10,811 nucleotides of DNA from JALOAT01 sp041687015 (GCA_041687015.1 JAWLCT010000067.1:1-10811); one strand, 5' to 3'; positions 1 through 6,950 are shown, numbered from the stretch's first letter. The notes: generated from the letters alone by a model not told the origin. Made by a program: numbers and translations.

Positions 1-3
1 ATA

Positions 4-28
4 ACCGGCGGTGGTTCCAACCGCCGGT
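4..28. repeat. Inverted repeat (hairpin) downstream of pdxA
   Basis: ACCGGCGG (4-11) is the exact reverse complement of CCGCCGGT (21-28). The T12:A20 pair extends this to 9 bp with a 7-nt loop. It lies beyond the pdxA stop in the direction of pdxA transcription, so it could help end that transcript. There is no convincing T-run after it on the minus strand, so terminator function is inference. It sits directly beside a REP-like palindrome. Confidence 0.45.
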
Positions 29-30
29 GT

Positions 31-55
31 ATCGCGGCCTGAGGCCGCTCCTACC
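31..55 (-). repeat. REP-like palindromic element
   Basis: Read on the minus strand this is a GGTAGGAGC head, then the palindrome GCGGCCT/AGGCCGC (34-48), then a GCGAT tail. That is the usual layout of extragenic REP elements with a GTAG head in gammaproteobacteria. The flank CCTACCGGCGA (50-60) is repeated exactly at 8032-8042 beside a second element. Family assignment rests on this architecture; no RAYT transposase is visible in the window. Apart from this element and the hairpin at 4-28, positions 1-156 hold no gene that I can support. Confidence 0.6.
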
Positions 56-156
56 GGCGATGGCACGTTGTGGGCGGCGATAACCGCGCCTTGCGCCTGA
101 GGTCACGCCATTCAACGCCGACATCGCCGCGGGGGCTTTGACGCGTAGGACGGTAT

Positions 157-1164
157 CTACAGTGGAGAGATTTCATCAACGCCGAGTTGCATCAACGCGA
201 CTTTGATGGCGTATTCCAGGCTCCCGATGTCCGCGCGCCCACTGCCTGCCAGGTCCAGGGCGGTGCCATGGTCCACTGAGGTGCGGATCATGGGCAGGCC
301 CAGGGTGACGTTCACCGCATGACCGAAGCCCTTGTGCTTGAGCACCGGCAGGCCCTGGTCGTGATACATGGCGAGCACGGCGTCGGCGCCTTCGAGGTGG
401 GTGGGCACGAAGGCCGTATCGGCCGGCAGCGGTCCGATCAGGTTCATGCCGTTTCGACGCAAGCGTTCGAGCACCGGCGTCATTACCTCGATCTCCTCGC
501 GGCCCAGATGGCCGCCTTCCCCGGCGTGGGGATTCAGGCCGCACACCAGGATGCGTGGGTTTTCCAGACGGAAACGCCGCACCAGATCGTGATGCAAAAT
601 GCCGATGACCTCCTCCAGCAGTGCGGGCGTGATGGCGTCGGCCACCGCGCGCAGGGGCAGGTGGGTGGTGGCGAGCGCCACCCGCAGACCGGGGGTGGCC
701 AGCATCATCACCACCCGGGCCGTGCCGGTGCGCTCGGCCAGGAATTCGGTGTGGCCCGTGAACGGCACACCCGCGTCATTGATCACGCCCTTGTGCACCG
801 GGCCGGTCACCAGCGCGGCAAACTCCCCGCCCATGCAGCCGTCCACGGCGCGCGCCAGGCAGTCCAGCACGTAGGCTGCGTTGCGCGCGTCGAGCCTACC
901 CGCCGCCGCGGGCACGGCCGTCATCACCGGCAGCACGGTGAGTTCGCCGGCGCGGCTCGGTGCCGGCGAGCGGTTCGCGTCGTAGGTGCGCAGGGTGAGC
1001 GGCAACCCGAGTTGCTTGGCGCGCGCCGCGAGCAGATCCGGATCCGCCAGCACCACCCGTTCCACGCTGTGCGCTTGCTGCGCGATCTGTACGCAAAGAT
1101 CCGGACCGATCCCGGCCGGTTCACCGGGGGTGAGTGCGAGGCGCAGGGTGTGAGTTTTCGACAT
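157..1164 (-). CDS. pdxA: 4-hydroxythreonine-4-phosphate dehydrogenase PdxA
   Basis: PdxA oxidises 4-phosphohydroxy-L-threonine with NAD; the product feeds pyridoxal-phosphate (vitamin B6) synthesis with PdxJ in the cytoplasm. The protein is 335 aa from the chosen ATG, close to the 329 aa of E. coli PdxA. Family motifs are all present: LTPGEPAGIGPD near the N-terminus, TGPVHKG (120-126), GHTEFLA (137-143), and the metal-binding histidines at H168 (TTHLP), H213 (NPHAGEGG) and H268 (MYHDQGLP). The segment KHKGFGHAVNVTLGLP follows the last one. An upstream in-frame ATG at 1209 would add 15 residues with no family similarity and lies inside an inverted repeat, so I prefer 1164. The gene follows surA by 69 bp, which fits the known lptD-surA-pdxA operon. 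No rsmA/ksgA start is seen in the 156 bp beyond it. Confidence 0.96.
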   Translation of the reverse strand: MSKTHTLRLALTPGEPAGIGPDLCVQIAQQAHSVERVVLADPDLLAARAKQLGLPLTLRTYDANRSPAPSRAGELTVLPVMTAVPAAAGRLDARNAAYVLDCLARAVDGCMGGEFAALVTGPVHKGVINDAGVPFTGHTEFLAERTGTARVVMMLATPGLRVALATTHLPLRAVADAITPALLEEVIGILHHDLVRRFRLENPRILVCGLNPHAGEGGHLGREEIEVMTPVLERLRRNGMNLIGPLPADTAFVPTHLEGADAVLAMYHDQGLPVLKHKGFGHAVNVTLGLPMIRTSVDHGTALDLAGSGRADIGSLEYAIKVALMQLGVDEISPL

Positions 1165-1184
1165 GTTATGTGGCCAGGATGAAG

Positions 1185-1217
1185 CGGAGTGGAATTCAGA
1201 TGAGCTCATCCACTCCG
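1185..1217. repeat. Inverted repeat between surA and pdxA
   Basis: CGGAGTGGA (1185-1193) and TCCACTCCG (1209-1217) are perfect 9-bp inverted repeats around a 15-nt loop that contains the smaller palindrome TGAGCTCA (1201-1208). It fills most of the 69-bp gap between surA and pdxA. It could be an attenuator, an RNA-processing or stability hairpin, or a degraded interspersed repeat. No T-run follows on the minus strand, so a simple terminator is unlikely. Confidence 0.5.
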
Positions 1218-1233
1218 TGCCATTGCCCCGGTT

Positions 1234-2517
1234 TTATCCTTCCAACCGGTACTCCACATACGCCTCATCGCGGATCTGGCGCAGCCAGTTCTCGGTTTCC
1301 TCTTCGAGCTTGCGCTGGCGCAGGGCTTCGGCGGCGCGGGTGCGGCGGTATTCCTCGGTGCTGTCGTGGTCGCGGCGCGCCAGAGGCTGCACGATGTGCC
1401 AGCCGAATTGGCTGCGGAAGGGCTGACTGATTTGGCCGATCGGGGTCTTGAACATCATCTCCTCGAACTCCGGCACCATCTGCCCCGGGCTTGCCCAGCC
1501 CAGGTCGCCCCCGTTGGCACCCGATCCCATGTCGTCGGAATGCACGCGCGCAAGCTGTGCGAAGTCGTCGCCGCTGATGATGCGTTCGCGCAGCCGTTCG
1601 AGACGGGCGCGTGCCTCGGCGTCGGTGGTGATCTCGTTGGGGCGGATCAGGATGTGTCGCGCGTGCACCTGCTGAATGACACGCTTTTCTTCACCGCGCA
1701 CGCCTACCAGCTTGATGATGTGAAAGCCGCTCGGGCTGCGGATGAGATCGCTGATCTCGCCTTCGCGCATGGACAGCACCGCGTCCGTGAACAGGGTGGG
1801 CAGCTGCCCACCGCGGCGCCATCCCAGATCACCGCCTTCCAGGGCCTGCTGACCGTCGGAATGGGCGATGGCCAGTTGACCGAAGTCGGCGCCGATGCGC
1901 AGTTTCGCCAACACCTGTTCGGCCTCTTCGCGAGCCACGCGGATTTGCTCGGGATTCGGCGCCTCGGGCACGGCGATGAGGATGTGCGCCAGGCGGTACT
2001 CATTCTGCGAGGCCGTACGCGCGGCTGTGGAGGCGAGGTAGCTGTCGATTTCCTGCGGGGTCACGTTCACGCGGTTGTTGACCTGGCGGGCGCGCAGCCG
2101 GGAGATGAGGATCTCTTTGCGGATGTCTTCACGGAACTCCGCATAATCCACGCCGTCGCGGGCCAGCACGCCACGGAACTGTTCGGGCGTCAGTTTGTTC
2201 TCCGCGGCGATATTGGCCACCACCTGGTTGACGGCCTCGTCCTCCACGCGCAGTCCGGCATCGGCGGCGAGCCGCAGCTGGATGCGTTCAAGAATCAACC
2301 GCTCGAGCACCTGCCGCGTGAGCACGTCGCGGGGCGGTGCGGGCGTGTTGGCCTTGGCGATCTGCTGCAGCACCACCTGGGTGCGCGCTTCGAGTTCCTG
2401 CGCGGTGACCACGTCGTCGTTCACGACGGCCACCACGCGGTTGAGCTCGATGACCTGGGCCGAAACCGCGCCCGCAAAAGCGAGCAGGGCGGCGGCAAGC
2501 AGTTGGCGATGTCTCAT
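1234..2517 (-). CDS. surA: Periplasmic chaperone / peptidyl-prolyl isomerase SurA
   Basis: SurA escorts unfolded outer-membrane proteins, LptD among them, across the periplasm to the BAM complex. The protein is 427 aa, matching E. coli SurA (428 aa). It begins with a signal peptide (MRHRQLLAAALLAFAGAVSA, cleavage likely after A20). Next comes the N-terminal chaperone domain, starting LNRVVAVVNDDVVT (25-38). Two parvulin (PpiC-type) domains follow at roughly 172-272 and 283-382, each with the typical HIL-I start (AHILIAVP, ARHILIRP), a GGDLGW motif and a GFHII/GWHIV end. A C-terminal helix (about 390-427) completes the family layout. The ATG at 2517 shares its A with the TGA stop of lptD (TGATG), which implies translational coupling. 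A TTG immediately upstream is a less likely start. Confidence 0.96.
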   Translation of the reverse strand: MRHRQLLAAALLAFAGAVSAQVIELNRVVAVVNDDVVTAQELEARTQVVLQQIAKANTPAPPRDVLTRQVLERLILERIQLRLAADAGLRVEDEAVNQVVANIAAENKLTPEQFRGVLARDGVDYAEFREDIRKEILISRLRARQVNNRVNVTPQEIDSYLASTAARTASQNEYRLAHILIAVPEAPNPEQIRVAREEAEQVLAKLRIGADFGQLAIAHSDGQQALEGGDLGWRRGGQLPTLFTDAVLSMREGEISDLIRSPSGFHIIKLVGVRGEEKRVIQQVHARHILIRPNEITTDAEARARLERLRERIISGDDFAQLARVHSDDMGSGANGGDLGWASPGQMVPEFEEMMFKTPIGQISQPFRSQFGWHIVQPLARRDHDSTEEYRRTRAAEALRQRKLEEETENWLRQIRDEAYVEYRLEG

Positions 2518-4742
2518 CAATACCCCACGAGTCCTTCTTCAATCACGTTCCCAAGGGAGTCGCCGAAACCGGCCAGGCCCTTGAGTTCAAAGGTGAAATG
2601 GATGCTGCGGTTCGACTCCTCGCCGGTTTCGGTGAACACCGGCCGGTCACGGGTGACCAGGCGCACGGTCCAGCAGCAACTTTCGTATTCGATTCCGACC
2701 ACGCTTTCCAGGGTGCGTTCGGCCACCAGGTCATAGTACCAGCGTCCCACCGCGTGCCAGTGGCGCGTGATGGGCCACAGCACCAGCAGGTCGCGGTTCA
2801 TTACGCGACCGTTTTCACGCACGCGGTAAGCCGCGTCCACCACGTGCAACGCGTCGGTGCTGTAGCGCAGGCGTGCTGCCGATTCCTGGGCGTCGGCGAC
2901 GTCCGGGTCCCAGCGCGTGGTGGCGGAGATCTCCAGCGCGGGCAGGGGCCGCGCGGCCAGTTCCGCCGCCACGTCCGAATAGGCGCGATCGGGCAGGGCT
3001 TCATTGGGCAGCGACACGCGCCAGTCGTCGAAATAATAGGTTTGGCCCACGCTCGCCCGCGCCAGTTCACGCCCCGAGCTGTCGCTGATGAAACGGGAGG
3101 TCAACGCGGCCGTGAGCTGGTTGGCGTCGCCCACACGATCGGCGCCGGTGTAGCGGTTTTCGCGAAACAGCTGCGCGAAGGAGAAGGTGGTGGGCGTGGT
3201 GTCGAACACCGGCAGCTCGGTTTGGTCCTCGTAGGGCACGCGCAGGTAAAAGAGGCGCGGCTCCAGAGTCTGTACCAGCGGCTCGCCGGCGATGCTCAGT
3301 TCGCGCTCGAAGAACAGCCCGGTGTCGATGCTGGCGATGGGCAGGGTGCGCGAGGGCTCCTCGCCGTCGGCCGGATCGTCCAGCAAGTATTGGGTATGGC
3401 GCAGGGCCGCGCGCGGGGTGAAGAACCACCAGTCGCCTTCAAAGGGTGCGCTCAGTCCCGGATAGAGGTCCACGCGGGCGCCGGTGGGGTCGCGGGTGCT
3501 GTGGGCGAACTGGGCGTATTCGGTGCGGAAGTCATAACGCAGACCGCTGAGCGCACCCGCCCCGGTGGCGAGCAGCTGCGGGCGCAACTGGTAGGGTTCA
3601 CTGCCTGCGACGAGTGGCTGAAAGTCCTGTACGCGGCCCAGAAAGCGCCAGGACGGCGCGCCGTAGCTGACATCGAGCCGGCGCTCCAAGTGGGTGGCGC
3701 TGGCACTCGCCAGGGTGTTGTCGATGTCGTCCAGGTATTGGTCGTCAGAGACCTCGTTGTAATCCAGGGCGACATTCCAGCGCGGTGCCGGTTGCATGGT
3801 GTGACGCACAATGACGTGGCTGCGGTCGTCGCCGTACATTTCATCGTCCGGCAGATAGTCGAAGGCGACGAAACTCGAACTGTTTTCCGTGAGCTGGCGG
3901 TATTCGGTCATGAGCATGCCGCCGCGCTCGGTGATGAAGCGCGGCGTGAGGGTGGCGTCACGGTTCGGCGCGATGTTCCAGTACCAGGGCACGGCGATGT
4001 CGGTGCCGTTGCGATCGGAGCTGTCGTAGCTGGGGGGCAGAAAGCCCGACTTGCGGCCTTCCAGCGGAAAATTCATGTACGGGAGGTACAGCGCCGGTAC
4101 GCCGCCCAGACGCAGGGTCACGTCGTAGGCCTCGCCGGTGTTGCTGCCCCGGTCCAGTTCGATGCGGCGGGCGTGCAGGGCCCAGTCCTCTTCGCCGGGC
4201 GGACAGGTGGTGTAGGTGGCTTCACGCAGCGTGGAGCGTTCCGCACCCTCGAAGCTCAGGTGTTCGGCCGTGCCGTAGGCGTGAGCGCCGGGCACGTAAT
4301 AACCGGCCTCCTCCAACTCGCCCGAATCGGCGGCGAAATCGAGCCGTGCGCGGGAGCCCTGCAGATGGATGCTGCCCGTCTGCACCTCAACCTGGCCGCT
4401 GGCGGTGACCACGTCGCGGGTGCTGTCGTAACGCGCCTGATCGGCACTGAGCCGCTTGCCGTCCCGTTCCGCCACCACATGGCCTTCGAACACGCTCAAC
4501 TCGCGGCCCTGATCGCCTTCCACCCGGGCCCGGTCGGCGCTCACGCGGGTGCCTTCGGCGGCCGGGGGCAGGGGGGCTTGCTCGGGCGGCGGCGGGCACA
4601 AACGCCACGGATCGAGCGCCTGCTGGGCATGGGCGTGCCCGGCCCAGGCAACCAGCAGGGCCAGCAACAGCCTGGCTTTTGGAACGGGAGGGAAGGACAC
4701 GGGCGCGGGCGCGGGAGGCTCTTTTTCAAAGCGCGCTAACAT
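2517..4742 (-). CDS. lptD: LPS-assembly outer membrane protein LptD
   Basis: LptD is the beta-barrel that, with LptE, inserts lipopolysaccharide into the outer leaflet. From the chosen ATG it is 741 aa (E. coli 784). A signal peptide ends near A39 (HAHA/QQ). The periplasmic LptA-like jellyroll spans about 67-150 (FEGHVVAERDG, ASGQVEVQTG). The barrel domain follows, with family motifs PALYLPYMNFPL, KSGFLPP and YWNIAPNRDATLTP. All four cysteines of the known disulfide network are present: C49, C180 (TTCPPG), and C689-C690 (ESCCWTVRL). The start is uncertain. The ATG at 4742 has a GGGG 9 nt upstream; the ATG at 4763 adds 7 residues but lacks a ribosome site. Even from 4742 the signal peptide has a long proline-rich n-region. 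It is first in the lptD-surA-pdxA operon. No lptE is in the window. Confidence 0.95.
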   Translation of the reverse strand: MLARFEKEPPAPAPVSFPPVPKARLLLALLVAWAGHAHAQQALDPWRLCPPPPEQAPLPPAAEGTRVSADRARVEGDQGRELSVFEGHVVAERDGKRLSADQARYDSTRDVVTASGQVEVQTGSIHLQGSRARLDFAADSGELEEAGYYVPGAHAYGTAEHLSFEGAERSTLREATYTTCPPGEEDWALHARRIELDRGSNTGEAYDVTLRLGGVPALYLPYMNFPLEGRKSGFLPPSYDSSDRNGTDIAVPWYWNIAPNRDATLTPRFITERGGMLMTEYRQLTENSSSFVAFDYLPDDEMYGDDRSHVIVRHTMQPAPRWNVALDYNEVSDDQYLDDIDNTLASASATHLERRLDVSYGAPSWRFLGRVQDFQPLVAGSEPYQLRPQLLATGAGALSGLRYDFRTEYAQFAHSTRDPTGARVDLYPGLSAPFEGDWWFFTPRAALRHTQYLLDDPADGEEPSRTLPIASIDTGLFFERELSIAGEPLVQTLEPRLFYLRVPYEDQTELPVFDTTPTTFSFAQLFRENRYTGADRVGDANQLTAALTSRFISDSSGRELARASVGQTYYFDDWRVSLPNEALPDRAYSDVAAELAARPLPALEISATTRWDPDVADAQESAARLRYSTDALHVVDAAYRVRENGRVMNRDLLVLWPITRHWHAVGRWYYDLVAERTLESVVGIEYESCCWTVRLVTRDRPVFTETGEESNRSIHFTFELKGLAGFGDSLGNVIEEGLVGY

Positions 4743-4794
4743 CTCATAGATCCCCGCCCGCATCAAACCGCGACGCAGGTCATGAATTTGCCCG

Positions 4795-4823
4795 TTACGC
4801 GGGGGTACACTCCTCCACGTTCC
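4795..4823 (-). promoter_or_regulatory. Possible sigma-E-like promoter for lptD
   Basis: On the minus strand GGAACGT (4823-4817) is followed after 16 nt by GCGTAA (4800-4795). This partly matches the sigma-E/AlgU pattern GAACTT-N16-TCTRA. E. coli lptD is known to be in the sigma-E envelope-stress regulon, which makes the position plausible: about 50 nt upstream of the lptD start. The -35 has one mismatch in GAACTT and the -10 is poor, so this is a tentative call. It overlaps the candidate promoter of the divergent gene. Confidence 0.3.
4806..4811 (+). promoter_or_regulatory. Candidate -10 box for the divergent outer-membrane gene
   Basis: TACACT matches TATAAT at four of six positions. It lies 38 nt before the ATG at 4850, giving a predicted 5' UTR of about 30 nt. 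No good -35 is found at 16-18 bp spacing. The call rests on position in the divergent intergenic region and the -10 alone. Confidence 0.35.
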
Positions 4824-4849
4824 CGTGAAAAAGGGCTAAAAGAAAAGCC

Positions 4850-5557
4850 ATGCGCAAGTCCCTGTTCGTGGTACTCGCCCTCGCAGCGCCCGCTCTCCAG
4901 GCTGCAGATATCGATGAACTCCAGAACCTCGGCCAGGCCCAGTTCCGTCTGTTTTCCGAAGATCTGGGCGCCGCACTGAGTTACAAGTCCATGATTCCGG
5001 CCGAGCCGCTCGGCCTGACCGGTTTCGACGTGGGTGTGGAAGTGAGCGCCACGACGCTGGAAAACACCGAACCGTTCCGCCTCGCCACCGGCGAGGACGA
5101 CCTGGATACCGTGGTCGTTCCCAAATTGCACGTGCACAAGGGCCTGCCTTTCAACATCGATGTGGGGTTCCTTTATGCCTCCGTGCCGGATTCCAACATC
5201 ACCCTGACCGGCGCCGAGGTGCGTTATTCCTTCATTGAAGGCGGTCCCGTGATGCCTGCCCTCGCGGTACGCGGCACCTGGTCGCAGCTGGGCAACGTGG
5301 ATCAGCTCGACCTGGAGACCCGCGGCCTGGAACTGACCGCCTCCAAGGGTTTTGCCATGCTCACCCCCTACGTGGGCGTCGGGCAGGTGTGGGTGGAGAG
5401 CGAGCCGAATGTTGCGGACCTGGACACGGAAAGTTTCGAGCTCAGCAAGTATTACGTAGGCGCCAATCTGGCGCTCGGTCTGCTCAGCGTCTCCATCGAG
5501 GCCGACCAGACCGGCGACACGCGCACCCTCGGCGCCAAGTTCGCCCTGCGCTTCTGA
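4850..5557 (+). CDS. Putative outer-membrane beta-barrel protein, function unknown
   Basis: This is a 235-aa secreted protein. A signal peptide is clear (MRKSLFVVLALAAPALQA, cleavage probably after A18). The mature part alternates polar and hydrophobic residues in many short strands (for example FDVGVEVSATTL, FNIDVGFLYASV, GAEVRYSFI, LTPYVGVGQVWVE, YYVGANLALGLLSVSIEAD). It ends in LGAKFALRF with the terminal Phe typical of BAM-inserted barrels. There is no cysteine and no lipobox. The length and strand pattern suggest an 8-10-stranded barrel of the general YfaZ/OmpW size class, but I do not recognise a specific family. It is divergent from lptD across about 107 bp and is followed by a strong hairpin, so it is probably monocistronic. 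The ribosome site is weak (AAGGGC about 15 nt upstream). Confidence 0.8.
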   Translation: MRKSLFVVLALAAPALQAADIDELQNLGQAQFRLFSEDLGAALSYKSMIPAEPLGLTGFDVGVEVSATTLENTEPFRLATGEDDLDTVVVPKLHVHKGLPFNIDVGFLYASVPDSNITLTGAEVRYSFIEGGPVMPALAVRGTWSQLGNVDQLDLETRGLELTASKGFAMLTPYVGVGQVWVESEPNVADLDTESFELSKYYVGANLALGLLSVSIEADQTGDTRTLGAKFALRF

Positions 5558-5596
5558 CGATTTCCCTATGGGCCCACGGAGGGGCCACCCTGGCCG

Positions 5597-5627
5597 TGCG
5601 GCGGCGCCACAACCCGGCGCCGCCGCA
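5597..5627. terminator. Strong GC-rich hairpin after the outer-membrane gene
   Basis: TGCGGCGGCGCC (5597-5608) and GGCGCCGCCGCA (5616-5627) are a perfect 12-bp inverted repeat with a 7-nt loop, 40 nt after the stop codon. Position suggests transcription termination or 3'-end protection for the upstream gene. There is no T-run on either side, so it is not a textbook intrinsic terminator. Confidence 0.55.
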
Positions 5628-5727
5628 AGAGGCTCCGAAAAACCCTCCCTGCCTTTCAGCCGTTGCCCAAGACCGGGCCATTCCCGGCTGATGCGATGAT
5701 GGGTCGCCCGGCCGGCGTTCCACTTAT

Positions 5728-5733
5728 TACAAT
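5728..5733 (+). promoter_or_regulatory. Candidate -10 box for the acyltransferase-like gene
   Basis: TACAAT is five of six to consensus and lies only 8 nt before the ATG at 5742. Transcription from it would start at or within a few bases of that ATG, giving a leaderless or nearly leaderless mRNA. This fits the absence of any Shine-Dalgarno-like sequence before the ATG. The -35 region is poor. Confidence 0.4.
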
Positions 5734-5741
5734 GCCCCGCC

Positions 5742-6494
5742 ATGGCCCGTGAGAAACCTTCCATTCGTCGCGCCGACCTGCCGGGCGCAGGGCGGCGCCA
5801 GGCCGTGGACGTGTTGCGCGGCATCGCCATCGTGCTGATGCTCGCCTATCACTTCTGCTTCGACCTGGCCTACTTTGGCTTGCTGCGCGTGAACCTGTAC
5901 CGGGACCCGTTCTGGATCGCTTCGCGCAGCCTCATCGTCACCCTGTTCCTGCTCACCGTGGGCGTGAGCCTCTACCTGGCCACCTGCCGCGGGGTGCGCT
6001 GGCGGCATTTCTGGCGGCGCGTGGGGATTATTGCGTTGGCCGCGGGGGTCGTCAGTGCGGGCAGTTATCTGGTGTTCCCGGACAGCTGGATCTTCTTCGG
6101 CGTGCTGCATTTCATCGCCCTGGCCAGTGTGCTGGGCCTGGGCTTTCGGCGTTGGTATTGGGCGAACCTGGTCCTGGGGTCAGGGCTGGTGATTCTCGGG
6201 CTTTCCCTGGCGCACCCGTTGTTCGATCAGCCGGCCCTGCAGTGGTTCGGGCTCATGGCCCACAAGCCGATCACCGAAGATTATGTGCCCTTGCTGCCCT
6301 GGTTCGGGGTGGTGTTGCTCGGGCTCTGGCTGGGCCGAGCCGTGTACGGGCGAAACGACGTGCCCAGGTGGGCCCAATGGGACAGCCGGCGCTCGGCGGT
6401 GCGCGCACTCGCCTTTGCGGGTCGCCACAGCCTGTTCATCTACCTGGCGCATCAGCCGCTGTTGTTCGGGGTACTTTGGCTGTTGGTGGGTTAG
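5742..6494 (+). CDS. Heparan-alpha-glucosaminide N-acetyltransferase-like (DUF1624) membrane protein
   Basis: This is a 250-aa integral membrane protein with about seven hydrophobic segments (roughly 27-47, 62-82, 95-111, 119-136, 140-157, 184-201, 228-248). The N-terminal pattern AVDVLRGIAIVLMLAYHFCFDL (21-42) matches the D-x-x-R-G...H-F...D-L signature of this family. A second conserved histidine lies in GVLHFIA (H123). The C-terminal GRHSLFIYLAHQPLLFG is also typical. Characterised eukaryotic members pass an acetyl group from cytosolic acetyl-CoA to a terminal glucosamine on the other side of the membrane. In bacteria the acceptor is generally unknown. The likely role here is acylation of an envelope sugar, by inference. 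No ribosome site is visible. The next gene along codes for an amino-sugar kinase, after a 476-bp repeat-rich gap. Confidence 0.82.
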   Translation: MAREKPSIRRADLPGAGRRQAVDVLRGIAIVLMLAYHFCFDLAYFGLLRVNLYRDPFWIASRSLIVTLFLLTVGVSLYLATCRGVRWRHFWRRVGIIALAAGVVSAGSYLVFPDSWIFFGVLHFIALASVLGLGFRRWYWANLVLGSGLVILGLSLAHPLFDQPALQWFGLMAHKPITEDYVPLLPWFGVVLLGLWLGRAVYGRNDVPRWAQWDSRRSAVRALAFAGRHSLFIYLAHQPLLFGVLWLLVG

Positions 6495-6522
6495 AGAAGG
6501 AACATCGAATCCCGTGCTAGAC

Positions 6523-6617
6523 GTTGTAGAAGCGCAGTGGGCGATTGCCTTCATCCAAACACCACGCGGCATCTCGCCCGCGGAGCACCCCTTCGGGGCA
6601 TAAACGGCTCCTACAAC
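6523..6617 (+). repeat. Tandem repeat unit 1
   Basis: This 95-bp copy runs from GTTGTAGAAGC to GCTCCTACAAC. Its terminal inverted repeats match at 10 of 11 positions. It carries a short deletion that removes the GCCCAG/CTGGGC hairpin found in units 2 and 3, but keeps the best right-hand end. Confidence 0.75.
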
Positions 6618-6635
6618 GGGAAATTTCCCTGGCTT

Positions 6636-6736
6636 GTTGTAGGAGCCCAGTCCCCTGGGCGATTGCCTTCATCCAAACACCGCGCGGCGTCTCGCCCGCG
6701 GAGCATCCCTTCGGGGCATAAACGGGCTTTTACAAC
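6636..6736 (+). repeat. Tandem repeat unit 2
   Basis: This 101-bp copy has an intact left end GTTGTAGGAGCC and the hairpin GCCCAG-tccc-CTGGGC (6645-6660). Its right end is slightly decayed (GCTTTTACAAC). The core is almost identical to that of unit 3. Confidence 0.78.
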
Positions 6737-6754
6737 GGGAAATTCCCCTGGTCT

Positions 6755-6855
6755 GTTGTAGGAGCCCAGTCCCCTGGGCGATTGCCTTCATCCAAACACC
6801 ACGCGGCGTCTCGCCCGCGGAGCATCCCGTTGGGGGCATGAACGGGCTTTGGAAC
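6755..6855 (+). repeat. Tandem repeat unit 3
   Basis: This 101-bp copy has the intact left end GTTGTAGGAGCC and hairpin at 6764-6779. Its right end (GCTTTGGAAC) no longer pairs well with the left. The loop hairpin CCC-gtt-GGG differs from CCC-ttc-GGG in unit 2 but keeps the stem. Confidence 0.75.
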
Positions 6856-6944
6856 GGAAACAGGCTCCCCGCCCGCAGATAGCCGCCCTGGCCATCCCCC
6901 AATCCCGTGAATCCGATCCATGCAAGTGCCTGTGCTGCCTCGCG

Positions 6945-6950
6945 TATAAT
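6945..6950 (+). promoter_or_regulatory. Consensus -10 box (TATAAT) for amgK
   Basis: A perfect TATAAT lies 21 nt before the proposed GTG start at 6971, giving a short leader of about 14 nt. The -35 candidate TGCAAG (6921-6926, 18-bp spacing) is weak. Its position just after the repeat array suggests that amgK has its own promoter. Confidence 0.55.

Larger units (their letters stand above)
6505..6870. repeat. Tandem array of three 113-119-bp REP-like units
   Basis: Three near-identical units begin with GTTGTAG at 6523, 6636 and 6755 (periods 113 and 119 bp). The shorter first unit lacks TCCCC and one further base. Each contains GTTGTAGGAGC, the hairpin GCCCAG-tccc-CTGGGC (lost in unit 1), the invariant CGATTGCCTTCATCCAAACA, a GGCG-tct-CGCC hairpin and a CCC-ttc-GGG hairpin. 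The units are separated by an 18-nt spacer starting GGGAAATT. Their ends are inverted: GTTGTAGGAGC at the left and GCTCCTACAAC at the right, clearest in unit 1 and decayed in unit 3. The spacer is conserved between copies, which favours tandem duplication over independent insertions. The array fills most of the 476 bp between the acyltransferase-like gene and amgK; no gene is supported there. Confidence 0.85.

Noticed and set aside
1165..1209. 15-residue N-terminal extension of PdxA from an upstream ATG
   Set aside because: The added residues have no similarity to the family, and that ATG lies within the intergenic inverted repeat. The ATG at 1164 gives the expected length.
1366..2736. 456-codon plus-strand open frame opposite surA
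   Set aside because: It is antisense to an unambiguous SurA and has no recognisable domain; a mirror frame of GC-rich coding sequence.
2598..4739. Very long plus-strand open frame (713 codons) opposite lptD
   Set aside because: It is antisense to a clear LptD with all family motifs. Its translation is low-complexity in H, G, R, A and V with no domain, as expected from the codon bias of GC-rich DNA.
4763..5830. 355-codon minus-strand open frame across the outer-membrane gene
   Set aside because: It covers a gene with a clear signal peptide and barrel pattern, and runs through the intergenic hairpin; no domain or ribosome site supports it.
6505..6870. CRISPR array
   Set aside because: Units are over 100 bp, the 18-nt spacers are alike rather than unique, and no cas gene is present. 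The pattern is a tandem duplication of a palindromic element.
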